Assembly (NCBI GenBank): GCA_001695595.3
Contig: MBPM02000043.1
Span: 583,002-647,001 of the forward strand
DNA from: Plasmopara viticola
Lineage: Eukaryota > Oomycota > Peronosporomycetes > Peronosporales > Peronosporaceae
Length of the DNA: 64,000 bases
Direction: 5' to 3'
Part shown: positions 9,700 to 21,534 of the stretch, one piece after another
Layout of the letters: every line of letters starts with the position of its first letter
How positions within the stretch are numbered: the first letter of the stretch is position 1
Notes under the pieces: model-generated
What the model was told of the DNA's origin: nothing
Database searches by the model: none
What the model saw: only the letters and a program-made list of their open reading frames with translations
Translations under genes and position numbers: made by a program

Positions 9700-12600
9700 A
9701 AACAAGCAACTAGATCGTGGCTCCTGACCGTAACTTTGCAATCCACCTTCGGCTATCTTATTCGTCAAGATCGAAATACAAATTTATCGGTCTGTTTGCT
9801 GCCTGTATGTATACTTTAATAGAAGCATGTCGTTGACGATGACATAAAGTGAGTCGCGATCTAGAATAAACATCCTCAGAAGCTCAACGAATACCACAAA
9901 TGTTCATGTGAAAAATCCAAATAATCCATACATTCCTCTAAGTTGTGCCGCAAGTTATAGTTACAAGCCAGTGCAGCAGCGTTGGATGTATGTAGGACTA
10001 AACGGCTTTATTTGAAGTGCTCAAAGATTATATAAGTGTATACAAGTACTACGTCCTTCTGATTACCTCTGATCATGAGACTATCTCTACCCCTTCAAGT
10101 GTAAGAATGATCCGATTTTACTGTTCCTTGAAAAACGAAAACGTCAAGACTCATCGCCTTTGACTCCACAAAGCATGTCTTTTAGGGCATGAGAAAGTAC
10201 ATGTTGCACAAAGACCCGAACGTCTCTATGCAATCCGCCTTTTCCACAAAAGGTCCAAATGGCTATGCTTAAATGTGCTGCCCTACTCGCATCCGAAAAG
10301 AGGTCCGCACTCTTGACACTTGACCGGAATTGACACGCTGGACACACAGCGAATATGTGAGTCATATTTGCTGGTAGGCCCTCGGCATCAACAGCGTTGC
10401 AGAAGGCCGAAAGTCCCGTTCCTGATATGTGCCAACTGCTGTCTCTTCCGGTCCTTGTTTCAAGAATGACGTGCCACACCTAGTTTTGGACTCCATCATT
10501 TTTTTAAATTTGGCAACCCAACTTGATTATTGAATCAAATCAGTCAAGGCTGTCGTTTTGTAGAGCATCTCAGCGTAGTAGTTATGCATGTCTCACAAAA
10601 GCTCTGCTAGGAGCATTGATGACCAGCTTTGACCTCTAATCGACACAAGTCTCGTGGTCCTCTTACCACGCCATACATCACCAAGCTATACATTGCCACT
10701 TGCGCTATCAAAGTTCAGAAATGTCACACTCGGATCTGTTTAAATCAAGCTTGTAGTATTTACCGCCTATCTAGTAAGCTGTATACTACGGGGACTTTTC
10801 TACCTGTACTGGTAGCACGTATTTGTGATAAACCCTCTGCATTGCAACGGACTTTTCATAAACAAATAGTTGTATGATATGTGCAACGTGTTGAGCATGC
10901 ATGATTCACAAATATCTGGTGCGCAATAACATCCATTGTTGTCCCACGTGGCCTAACAAGTGAATATAACAACGTCGTTTGTGATGGGCTAGAAGGTATT
11001 TTAACCGACGCTAATACTTGATGCGCACTGAGTCGCCGCACTTGGACAGAAAGCCCGACGCAAAATTAAAAAACTTGGATGCGTACCACAAACCGCAGTG
11101 CCAAAGATTATGCGATTGTAATTTTTTGCCGTTATAACGCACTGCAGGTGACACATTTGTGACCTCCATATACGTTCTTCGGCCTCTTAAAATCATTTTT
11201 ACTAAGCAAAAATCGGGCGTGATATTTGTTCCGAATTGTAGCAACGCATGAGTCCTTACACTGCACCGTAAAAACTCGAGGCTATGGGGACTCTCATTCG
11301 TTTTGCGTGATTAATGGCCACAACATCCGATTGTAACTGAGGAGTTTGCTTTATGATTTGAATAGCTTTAAAAAATTACAGAAATGAGGCTGACAGCCTT
11401 AATGGGAATCTTTCCGTCCGTAAGGTAAACTTTTGACTTGAAATTAAAGAGGCGAGCGGCAACGACAAAAGGCCGTTTGTGCATCACTATATAATGATTA
11501 GATTGTAAAAACACATAGACGTCGACTCACTCTTACGATTTGGACTATTAATGGTGATAGAATACCGAGACATACGGCATCTATCGACTGAGACGATCGC
11601 TTCCCGAGTCTTATGGATGTTAATGATCGCTATGAGGAGCCACATTCATCGCTGTAGTGCAACAGTCAGTACATAGTCAGATAAAACGTTCATAAAAATC
11701 AACTTCGTAATTATATTTTCGGCAAGAAAGAAGACCGAATCTAATGATTATATTGATGGGTGTTCAATTATTGTTAAGGACGCGGCAATGGTATAATTAG
11801 GAGTTAAAGCATAGCAGATAAGAAACAATTGATTTGTTCTGTAAAAACTCATAGAATGAATGATAAATTCATTCTAAGCAACGAGAATTTGCTGGTACAA
11901 TCCAATGATAAATACTGAGCAAGTAAAGTCAACAAACCTGTTTACGATTAACAAGGTGCCTCACTACTCAAGCTAATATTTGACACATATCCAGTCGCCG
12001 CTTCCGAGCAAAGAGCCCGGTGCAATTACTATATTTTTTGTGTGGTAGTCTCCAAGATGACAAACACACCAAGATTTTCCGAACAACAAAAGACCAATCA
12101 GGATCCCCATATGTACTGGGTTGCATCATCTCTTTGTAATACTTCTTTATCTACAAGGCCATAACCACGGGCTCTTGTTATCTGCAAGCTTATAGAACTG
12201 ATCACTATCCAAGACACCTGCAATAATAATTTCCAAGTTTCAGTCTAGCATCGAAATGACGTTCGAGAATACATCATGTCCACAGCGGTGACATTCTCAT
12301 ATTGAAAGACGCCTGCCTAACAACACTATCGATCGACTAGGCTTGGGAAGACAGAGCGTAGCGACTTGCGCGACAAAATTATGAGGGTTTTGGTAAAAAA
12401 AAGGCGATGATAAAATCGAGGGAGTAGCTGCGAGCATTGAATACTATGTCGCAGGCAAAGAAAGATGATTGAGGCTTAAGCATCGCAGCACGAGTAGGTA
12501 GGAAATAGTCAGCTTTGATGCGGAAATACTCGGTGATGAAATGCAATGTGCGGGTCGCACCGTAGTAAAGAGCCTTGTCGAACGATAGACGTAATAAACA

Positions 12601-14516
12601 TTGAGTACGATGACAAGAGGAGCGATGAGGTGTCAATGATTAGCCTTCGACGTGCAAGTGCTCGCAGAACCACATCATGGCGTCTGCTACTAACACGGGA
12701 TTCTGTAGCGGAAGGTACTACGTCAGCAAGCACCACTTGAAATTGTTAGCGTGCCTTTATTGCCAACACAGGTGTTTCAAAGTCGTTGCCAAACCTACCT
12801 TGATCAACAGTAGTATATTTTTTCTGCCTACCTCTCGAGGCATTGACTGTGAAGCTTTAGTATCGTCAAGAGCGCCCATTTCGCTCTGTGGAAGAGGTAT
12901 CTTGTTTGAGAATGGGTGCTGAGACGTACGGCCTGTTCGTCAAGCCATGCATGATTCACAGTGCACGATTCGTATACGGACGGAAGAACTGGCTAAATGG
13001 ACCTTCCAAATGTTTTTATCTATCTGAACACGACGCTTTCGGCTTCTAAATAAGATGAACGAGCATCCGTTGTTGCATCATTGCTAACCATAAGTTATTT
13101 CAAAACTAATTCCCCACTCGTTGCGGTCTGTCGAAATAATAAAAAGATCTTGTAAATCCCATACGACGAGGTTGAACAAGATACCTCAGTAGCAACGAAT
13201 AAAGGACAAGTGAAGACAAGTGGGTTTATATCAAAAAGTTGTCTTCCGATTTTAAATAGCGGGACTTTGATTCTTTCGAAGGCAAAAGCACTAGACCACA
13301 AACCATCTAGAGAAGTTCCAGATATTGGTATACTGGCATGCAATCACAATATCTATTTACCGTATTTTACGATTGTGCTAAATGACTACCACTCGTAATC
13401 TAGTAACCCCTCCCATAGAATGGCTCACTTCTCACAATGTGGCCACGAGCACACATGCGTTGACACGACCAGTACTACGTAACACCATCACGTTTAAAGC
13501 TTAAACTATCGACGGACGCTTGGCCGCAATGATATCCTTGCTTCTATGAATAGTATTGGCTTCTACTTTCGGTCTCAATAAGTTTGAATTCCCTGATAGA
13601 TTCCGATCATCAGCACGAGTCTGCGAAAGAGCTTTCAAGATCTACTTCACTTTTTTTACTGTAGTTTAGCTGCGCACTTCATGACCTGATTCTCTCCTTT
13701 CTGAACCGAGGCTTTATCGATTTCTCAAACTAAAACTGAGCTTCATTTCCAGCCATTTCTGCAGACGTCTTCATCAAAACGGCCTCCCCCTTGTCGTTTT
13801 TAGTGTTCATCATGTCTTTCTTACGACTAGCTTTCTCACTATGAGATAATTAGTCATCGCACGACGCATTCCGTTGTCGACTTAGATACCTACGCCAGCA
13901 AAGCCGGTGCTTCACCCACACTTTGCTGCGATGCTTAAGCGTCAGTCGTTCTTCTATCTCTAAGACGTAGGATCCGCTACTTGCAGCAACTGTTTCGATT
14001 GTACCTTTTTTTTTAATTTATTCATCGTTGAGCAAGGTTTGGTCGCGCGATCGCTGGGCGGTATTGTCCTCAAAGCTGATCAATGGTGTAACTGTGATCA
14101 TCGGTGGTTTGTCCGGCAACGTCAACCACGACAAAATTTACATTGTCGAAAATTTAATGTGCATTGATACAATCCACAGAAATTTATGGCTAAATCGTTT
14201 CAGAACAGGCGATCAAGGCGGTATCGTGTTGTTGTGCAAATGAATCACCAGTTAAATAAATTCTTGTTTTGGTTAAATTTGCTTAATATTTCACTTTAAT
14301 GTTCTTCTCGTACGTAAATTTGCTTAAACTGGAAGCATGCATAGACTTTCAGAAAACGCTGAGCGAATGGTGAAGCCGCAAAACATATAAAGCATCGCAA
14401 GATTAAAGAGATAAGATCAACATCGTTTAACAAAGCTGTTTTAGGAAGCGCTTCCATAAATAAATTATCAAGCCTATGCAAAAGAAGTAGCCAAAAATGA
14501 TTATAACAGAAAGAAT
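9700..14516. other. Gene-poor region, no confident gene
   Basis: This is collinear with 53,889-58,817. A minus-strand frame at 10144-10479 (GTGLSAFCNAVDAEGLPANM) is partly preserved at about 54,250-54,660 but frameshifted. A minus-strand reading at about 13,690-13,830 contains KNDKGEAVLMKTSAEMAGNE, preserved as KNDKGEDALMRTSVEMAGNE at 57989-58225. These look like old coding relics of unknown kind. The rest shows no recognisable feature apart from the LTR-like repeat at 10,650-10,900. Confidence 0.4.
10650..10900 (+). repeat. LTR-like repeat fragment
   Basis: The stretch ending gcattgcaacggactttt is matched at 54,830-55,060 (copy B) and, in reverse orientation and more diverged, at 30,860-31,045 (reverse complement reads cattgcaacggacttat). 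The conceptual readings share TCSKLYSTS/SSKLYTTG and ALQRTF/TLQRTY, which reflects shared DNA rather than a known protein. A solo-LTR remnant is the likeliest explanation; no terminal repeats or target duplication were established. Confidence 0.4.
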
Positions 14517-16320
14517 GTTTTAGCGAAGAGATTTGAGTATAAAGCATTGCAATGGATTAGTACGACATCAAAAAGTGCGAATTTATGGCAACAGAGTCGT
14601 CAGTCTTCGTGATGCGTAGCTCGAGTAGCTAAGACAAGTCCGTGCTGAGATGGCTTTCTGCCTTCATATCCAGCTTCAAGCGCCAGATATGCGCAAGCCG
14701 AGGAAACTGCTGAAAACCAACTGTGCTTATGCTTAATGCCCAATCTTCAAGCATGTCGTTCGAAAGCGGATGTTATACCTGGACCAAAAGTATACTATCC
14801 AAAATGTCATAAAGTTCAAGGACATGATGTCTTAAGTTGTATCGAAGATCAGTATAATTGATAGTCTAAAAAAATTTAAATGGACAAGACTATAAATCAG
14901 ATCACGACAAGACCTCTCAGGACTCTTCAAAATGTCATCGGAATTGCCACCAAATTTAAATTTGCACGTAACTATATACATAAGCGATTTGGCCAATTTA
15001 CGACTTATGTTGAGTACATAAATCTTTGATTGGCGTAATCGCTTAAGACAATGCCAACAAAATCGGGTCATTGTGCAAACAGGTCATGACCCCCCCCAGG
15101 AAGGACAGTATTTATGCTTGGACCAAAAAATATCGTTCATCAACTGTGGCGTTGTCGGCCACTTATCTCCAGAGCTTACCGCTTTAAAGCGGCATTGTAC
15201 ATTAATATGAACAGCAGATCACATTAACGGCGCTTGAAATACTCTCCTCAAAATAGAATCCCAAATTTCTTGAGGATGCAGACCGTTTTTCGTCTTCATG
15301 GACAATCAATGCAGTCTTAGCGATGTATTCGAAGACTTGGTGCAGCGACTTGGACTTTAAGTGACTGAGAGTGAGATGATCCAAATCATTATTGGTTTCG
15401 AGGTCGGACAACCCAACCTTAGCTACGACCAGGATGTCTACCATAACTGGCGAGCATTGCATATGAATTTGCAATTTCCTATTCCATTTCAAATTGAAAA
15501 TGTTTAAGGTCACACCTATTTCTGAGAACGAGGATGTCATGATCGTCATGATGTGCCTTTAAGAGAAAAACCTACATTTCGACTGGATTACAAGACGCAT
15601 GACATTCCGAATCGGTACAGAGCCTCACGCTGTTGCTTAAGTCATATGACAAAGCAACGTCCAGCCAAAGTGGTTGCTGGACACCACAGATCTCACATAG
15701 AACGGAGTTTAATAATATGTACCATAACCATTAAGAAATAGCGCAGCCAATGATTTTCCAGAAGTTCCAAAAAGTATTAAGCAGAATTTCGACAATGCTG
15801 GGTTCTTTATGAGTCAAGGACGCAAGTGTCTCAAGGACAATCCGGCAAACAAAAACTCGCAAGTATGCGGGCACAATGTCTCCCACCAAGCTCCCGTGTG
15901 AGATTCTTTCAGAACGAAAAAAAAGTAAGCACGGAATTTGCTAATGCCTGGTTCCGACTCTATATACGTCAAGCAATGACATTAGAGGCTTAAATAGCGC
16001 AGAGAAATCTAGGAATATACCAAAGGGAATGTGCAAGCTACCACCCTTCGACAGAGTACAAACGCCTTAATGGAACCGACATTCTACGCCATGGAATCGG
16101 TAGGCTTGCGTATTGTGCACGGCTACCACCAGCTAAATCTTGGAACAGTCTTGCCGGCGATTTTGTTACCGCGTAAGCAAGAGACTTTAGACGCCGCGTC
16201 CAAAATTGGATGGCATTCGTGCGTGGCTCCGTTCTTCATTTCTATTGTATTATTCCACGTGAATCAAGTATTATTGCTACCGCTTGTTCCACCCTCGATA
16301 GTCTTCTTGTGTATCTAGGA
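14517..16320 (+). mobile_element. Ty3/Gypsy retrotransposon relic (gag zinc knuckle, protease, RT), copy A
   Basis: Decayed plus-strand pol-gag sequence. Near 15,140-15,165 the reading INCGVVGHLSPE is a degraded CCHC zinc knuckle with its first and last cysteines lost. At about 15,275-15,360 comes a retroviral-type aspartic protease region (FVFMDNQCSLSDVFEDLVQ then RLGL), and near 15,540 the end-of-protease LREKP-type segment. At 16,090-16,205 a reverse transcriptase stretch reads RIVHGYHQLNLGTVLPAI and LLPRKQETLDAASKI, matching the Gypsy RT pattern of RLVHAYNKLN, then PIPRKD. Stops and frameshifts are numerous, so the element is dead. The catalytic YxDD region was not found. The 5-prime gag preserved in copy B (58,818-59,318) is missing here. 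Confidence 0.65.
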
Positions 16321-17593
16321 ATTTACATAGGACTAAGCGCAAGTCTCGTGCGTCCAAACAATTTCTGCAGAACGTTTTTTAGGATGTAAAAGATGTGAAG
16401 AGTCCCCCGAAAAGTGAAGACGCTACGGACCACGTTAGATCTTCCAATTGAGACTGACTCGGGGTGTAGAACAGCAAATGTACTTTAAATTGTACAAGCA
16501 TCAGCTGAGCGTGGACGAGATACCACGCATGGGAGACTTTGCGAGCGAAAAGACGTCCAAATTAACTCTACAAAGGTAAATACTACGATAGAAAAGTTTT
16601 AGCCGACGAAAAGAAGACGATGTAGGGCTATTATGAAAGAGCGTTACATACCACATATTAAAGTGCAAACCGTGAGCTGCATGCTTAGAGAGAGATGTAT
16701 AATGGCCATAGGCTCTCGAACACGCCTGCAATGCTTTATTGTCGAGTGGCTCAATTGTTTAGGGGCTCACTGCACATATAGAGATAAATTCTTTTGTATG
16801 TGTTATTTGAAGAAAGAGACTTAATTTTTTTTACTTACATACAAAGCTCGAATGATTGCACACTATTAAGTTTTACACTGTTCCTAAAAAAATGACGCAA
16901 AAGAAAATTTCATTTTTCGAGTAAAGCATTGCCATCGGGCACTGCTACGGTTAAAATCAATCTTAGATAAGCCAGCTCCATTGAGTCAGAAAAGCTATAA
17001 GAAACTAAATTAATTTGGCTAGTTGCTTGCAGAAACATTTGATAGAAGTGACTTAGCCACTCTTCGATTTTTTGTGAAAAAAAGTTCAAGACAGCTGAGC
17101 CTAAAAAAAGTCAAGGTAAGCCTATTCAAGCGCCGATGTTGGTCTTGTCTGATTTAGTGTACGACATTTTAGCGCCGTCTGTGACAAGTCATATACGTAA
17201 GTCTGCCGAAAAAAATATTTTCAAGAAAGAAAACACTTTGCAATGAAGTATACTCTAAGCTTACAATATCTATACGCTATATGTGTCACTACGGACTGCG
17301 ACATAGTCTCGCAGAAAGTAATTGTTTTGCTATCCTTTCTTTGATCGTATTGCTTCGAATTGACATAAAAGCAGAGCACCTTTCAAAGGCATTATCGCCT
17401 CGCCCAGACCGTGATCCAGCTCGAGTAATAACTGTGACCCTAGCTGGACTAGATGTGATCTGTATTGCACATGCGTGAAATAAGATGTGTGTAGATCTGC
17501 TTGAATCTCCAGTGTTTTGATGAACTCAAGGACACGGACAAGGCGCACAACTACACTGGCTCTCAATAAAAGCAGGGCTGTTGAGTTTTAGCA
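16321..17593. other. Gene-free tail of shared flank
   Basis: This is collinear with about 61,131-62,455 and may include further Gypsy pol remnants, but I cannot assign motifs. A plus-strand frame at 17281-17478 (CHYGLRHSLAESN) corresponds to the frame at 62006-62290. Unrecognised. Confidence 0.4.
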
Positions 17594-17620
17594 ATGACTC
17601 TGGTTCCTCAAAACAAAGTA

Positions 17621-17694
17621 TTAAAATTTATGAGGCTTTTTAATCAGTCAAATCGGTCGGAATATGACTGATTAAAAAGCCTCATAAATTTTAA
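17621..17694. repeat. Perfect inverted repeat, 30-bp arms, 14-base loop
   Basis: Left arm 17,621-17,650 begins ttaaaatttatgaggc; right arm 17,665-17,694 is its exact reverse complement, beginning tgactgattaaaaagcc. The spacer is 17,651-17,664. It lies 27 bases inside the left edge of the copy-A-only block. Perfect arms in a region of decayed DNA suggest recent origin, for example fold-back synthesis at a break, or an inverted-repeat mini-element. Confidence 0.9.
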
Positions 17695-17743
17695 AGACGT
17701 AAAGCTTGGTAATCTATTAATATAAACGAACTTGATTGTATGA

Positions 17744-18005
17744 GTGAGTCGACGCATATGTGCGTACATACAATATGTGCCAGCGGAAGGATTTCTCGTC
17801 GAATGTAACCACACTATTAAAAAGCTTGATGGTGCCAATACCTGCTGGCGATATATTAGAGCAGACTTCGTTCCCAGAGTACCGAAGATCTCACAGCTCT
17901 GCAACGATCCTGGATCGCGAAAAATCGCCCTCCGCTGTACTTGAATTCCCTGCTGTGAAGTTGCACTATCCGGTACGACGAGAATCGTGGTTCAAATATA
18001 TGTAA
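17744..18005 (+). repeat. Dispersed repeat shared with 36,960-37,260 (opposite strand)
   Basis: The segment containing gacgcatat, tgtgccagcgg and gcagacttcgt recurs as the reverse complement of 36,960-37,260, clearly diverged over about 260 bases. Conceptual readings share VPAEGFLVECN/VPAGGIVVRCN and ISADFV/IRADFV. The family is unknown; a retroelement LTR or untranslated end is possible. Confidence 0.55.
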
Positions 18006-18876
18006 AGGGCGAGGTGATATCCCACACAATATACGTATCTATTATGTGTCGGACCGTTACCCGCTTTCGCATCTTACAAACATTAAAATGGCATCCGTTA
18101 AGTTATCGGTCTTTTTTCTGATAAGAATGTCACAAATATGCCGTCAACGTCAACTTAGATTTGAGCAAATGACAAGTGGTAAGTGGTCAAGTCAAATTGG
18201 GCTTGTACTTACCATATTTCATCAGCAACTTCTGCTTGATAGCCCAGTATCATAATTTTGCTGTTAAAATGAATCGCAGTAAACCTCTCCACGTTCCTCG
18301 TGAAATGTAATCGTGGACAAACCTCTGCGATTGTTCCTTGATTTGATATATTTAAGAGAACGAGAATCTGATGCAATCAATGAAGTCTTTTTTTCACAAA
18401 AACTCATGAACACATACTACATCTTCCATTTCCTCATCGTTCAAGGAAAATGGATCAACTGTTGGTCTTCTCCGGGATGCATAATGTAAGCAGAAAACGT
18501 TTAAACTTGGATTTTTTCGCGTGATAGCCGGCATTGTCTCACGTATGATTAATCTTTGCTGTCTCGATGAGGCTAAGCAAGCTGGAATTTACTTTTGAGC
18601 CCTTTGCTGTCGCAGCAAACATGTTTTTGATTGAGCAAATGCGGACAGATTTCGTTCTGTCTATTTTTATTCAGTAGTCCACTGATGTGGTTTTCGAGGT
18701 ATGAATAATTTTTTATAGGCATCGCTAATCCAAAGCAAAAGCAGATTCCAAAACTTCTTAAGACCAGACAAGGGGACATACCTCGCTCAAAGTTGCACAG
18801 ATATCAAGTCCAAGCTATTAAAAAGGACATCATACAAACGCGCAACGCTGTCTTTTGTAATACGACCGTTTATGAC
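18006..18876. other. Unassigned DNA before the LINE insertion
   Basis: No recognisable gene or repeat. The last bases (18,877-18,892) are the target site duplicated by the LINE. Confidence 0.4.
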
Positions 18877-19086
18877 TACATTTACTGCCTCGTTTTCGGA
18901 AAAGGTTGGGGTGACGCCCTCCTTCCAAGCGCGGGAGCTGAATGCTCGCGCGCTTCGGGCAGGTGCTCTCGGGCATCTGCAGGTCTCTAACGAGTCTCAC
19001 CCTCGACGCGACGGTCTCCAGCACCAGGCCAAACCCCCTTCCACGCCCTTAACCGCGCCAACCGCATCCGGATTGGCTCCTTTAAT

Positions 19087-19240
19087 GTGAATTCTCTAGG
19101 TTCGAAGCGCAAGAAGCACGAAACACTCCCCGAAGATCTCCGGCGCTACCGCGTCGATAGCCTTGGCCTCCGAGAAACCAAGATCTACGATAGAGGTGAG
19201 CACCGCATTGATGACTTCCTTCTAACCCTAAAAAAAAAAA
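19087..19240 (+). pseudogene. LINE endonuclease N-terminal fragment
   Basis: The reading IRIGSFNVNSLGSKRKKHE (starting slightly before 19,087) and VDSLGLRETKIYDRGEH matches the start of the endonuclease/exonuclease/phosphatase fold of LINEs, in which an asparagine (FNVNSL) and a glutamate (LRETK, usually LQET) are active-site residues. The domain stops within about 60 residues near an A-run at 19,231-19,242, where the internal deletion joins it to reverse transcriptase sequence. It is inactive as it stands. Confidence 0.75.
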
Positions 19241-19299
19241 ACGAAGCCAAGACCGAAGTCACCGAATCCGCCGCCACTGCACCCCGTCGGGCGCCACTC

Positions 19300-20012
19300 G
19301 ACACGCCCGATCCCGAGAAGAAACCTGGCGCCACACTAAGAAGCTCGGAACACTCCTCGGCGATATTGAAGATCTATCCCGACGCAAGTCCCTGGCCACC
19401 CTCGCGCTCCACCGCCTCTGGTCCGTCTGGCTCCGCCCCACGCTCATCTCACCCAAGACCCGCATTCGATTGTACAACACCTACGTTCTACCGTTTCTGC
19501 TGTACAACTGCGCCACCTGGGCTCTTACCAAGTCAGAGCTCCACGGCCTCGAGAGTTTCCATCGCCACCAGCTTCGCTACGCTCTTGGCTATCGCTACCC
19601 CCGACACATTTCGAATGCAAGACTCTACGACCTCTGTGATGAGCGGCCGCTGAGACTACGACTGACACAAGCTCGCTGGCGCCTGTTTGGCCATGTACTT
19701 CGCCGCAATCCCGACATTCCAGCTAACCTACAGATGCGTGCCTACTTCTTCTCCACCGCAGCAAAATGGCGCGGACGTCCCCGCACCACGCTCCCCTCAA
19801 CACTCGACCACAACCTTGTTTATCGTGGCTCCGGCTTTCGACTCCGGTTAGCACAAGACCTCGAAGTGCTTCGTACCCTTACACAAGACCGAAAGAAATG
19901 GAAGACCCTCACGACCTCGGTGCTGGATGCACTGCCGGCCGAACGAGACCCAACGTATGCGGACACCACTCTATGCCGTGGACTAGCCAGACTGAGCCTA
20001 GCACGTGCATAA
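19300..20012 (+). pseudogene. LINE reverse transcriptase C-terminal fragment
   Basis: From about 19,310 the frame ending at 20,012 reads HTKKLGTLLGDIEDLSRR, then TRIRLYNTYVLPFLLYNCAT and LESFHRHQLRYALGYRYP, the conserved region after the RT palm in LINE ORF2 (YNTYVLP, LLYNCATW, LESFHRxxLR), then RWRLFGHVLRR and GRPRTT. The palm with its catalytic aspartates is absent, so no polymerase activity is possible. The last residues (RGLARLSLARA) precede the tail. Confidence 0.8.
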
Positions 20013-20106
20013 CTTGGCAACGCGATAACGTAATACATTACATTACATTTACTGCCTCGCATAAAAAAGACATCCAAAAGTTGGCGGCAAAAAGAAAAAC
20101 GTGATG

Positions 20107-20134
20107 GACAACGATGACGACCGTCATCGTTGTC
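20107..20134. repeat. Short perfect hairpin just beyond the LINE
   Basis: Arms gacaacgatgacg (20,107-20,119) and cgtcatcgttgtc (20,122-20,134) are separated by two bases. Role unknown. Confidence 0.8.
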
Positions 20135-21523
20135 GTTTGTTCATCGCTAGTTTAAAGCGTTGCAAGGGGATTTATATGCAAGTGCTGTAGCCGGTCGATT
20201 GACATCAGCAGGAACATAATCACCACCCTTGTTCAAGGGCCCTTCATACATATGTATTCCTGCTTATGCCAAAAACGCACCTGGCAAGGAAGAAACGCTT
20301 GTGGCAATTTCAAGTCTGGACACACTTGCACAGACAGCATTTCATGGCATTTCAACGCTAAATCGACTGTGGTCCAAGCTTTTCTATGCAGCGTATAATT
20401 TAAAATAGAATCTACTACTGTGTGCCCCCCATCACGAGCTGTTAATAAACAATGTAGCTATGTTGACGATTCGACAAGCGTCCAAGACCCATCTCGTGTG
20501 AGGAGATTGGTATCCCCTTAATTCATGCTACTGTATGCTTAAGTCAAGATGTCGCCAAGATGAACACTATTTGGGGACATAGTTAGGATTCCATTTTAAA
20601 GATTGTAGCTCAAAGAATGTGGGCTTACGAGTGATATACAATTGGCCGAAAGAGAGATTGGAAAAACACACGCAATCGCTTTTGAGTCTAGTAAACAATT
20701 ACTTATTGGAGAATTCCATTTACTTGACGATGAAGGGGGTACTATCAATAGTAATGTTGCCTTCTTCGTGACGCTCATGGGCTGCATTATCATTTACCTT
20801 AACATTCAGTACTGAACCTCTTTGTATTGTGTTGTAAAATCGAGCGTAGACGAAATGACAGAGCTCAAGAACTTAACACACCGGTATTGTCGGTATGACA
20901 TCGTAGAGGTTGGCATTGATACACTTACAAATAAATAAATGTTTAGTCTCGTAGTCTTTAAAGTCGTGCTCGAATCTCGTCGTGAATACGTGAATGCTTA
21001 GAATGATGCAGGAACTTGTCGTGTATTGTTCAAAGTTTGGTAAACAAAAGATTGCGCTTTCAAGGCTAATTAGTTTTTGCAACTCGCTAAATGTTTTGAT
21101 CAAACAAATGTAGTTGCAATGTTTAATCAAACCGTCATCACGAGATGACACTATATGAAGCTGTTGTAGACCCAACTGCGTTTCCTTTTAGTGCAAAAAA
21201 CAAGAAATGGATCCAAAAAAACCTTTCATCGATTGTGACAAGGTGCAGACTGTCTCATTTGGAAGGAGGGTAATGAAATTCACATTTGAATCGTACCTTA
21301 TATTTCCTGGTGTGAAAAGAATGCACTTTGGATGGTAGATGCGACAATTGGGTGCATTCATCATTCCGAGTATTATGGCCTTCATCATAGTCAGTATTTC
21401 GGATAGAAAAGGGTTACAAAGATTCTGAGATGAATATCACCTATTTGTGCGTTTATCTCCAACATAGACACAAGTTCAATAAGCCATTCGCATATAGCCA
21501 GACTTTTCTATTAAATTGAGTCG
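20135..21523. other. Unassigned decayed DNA
   Basis: There are some coherent short readings, for example LLIGEFHLLDDEGGTINSN near 20,700 on the plus strand, but all are broken by stops and none is recognised. They are probably remnants of mobile-element or gene ORFs. Confidence 0.35.
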
Positions 21524-21534
21524 TCTTACCATAT

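Larger units (their letters stand above)
18893..20043 (+). mobile_element. Internally deleted LINE (non-LTR retrotransposon) with 16-bp target duplication
   Basis: A GC-rich 1.15-kb element in AT-rich surroundings. It is flanked by a perfect 16-bp direct repeat, tacatttactgcctcg, at 18,877-18,892 and 20,044-20,059, and its tail is a five-base repeat (attac)n ending in the target site, as expected of target-primed insertion. It keeps the 5-prime leader, a 5-prime piece of an endonuclease ORF and the 3-prime end of a reverse transcriptase ORF; the catalytic core of both is missing. The intact target duplication shows the deleted form itself was inserted, so it was mobilised in trans. It is the parent-type of the short elements at 21,535, 34,525 and 48,320. 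Confidence 0.85.
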
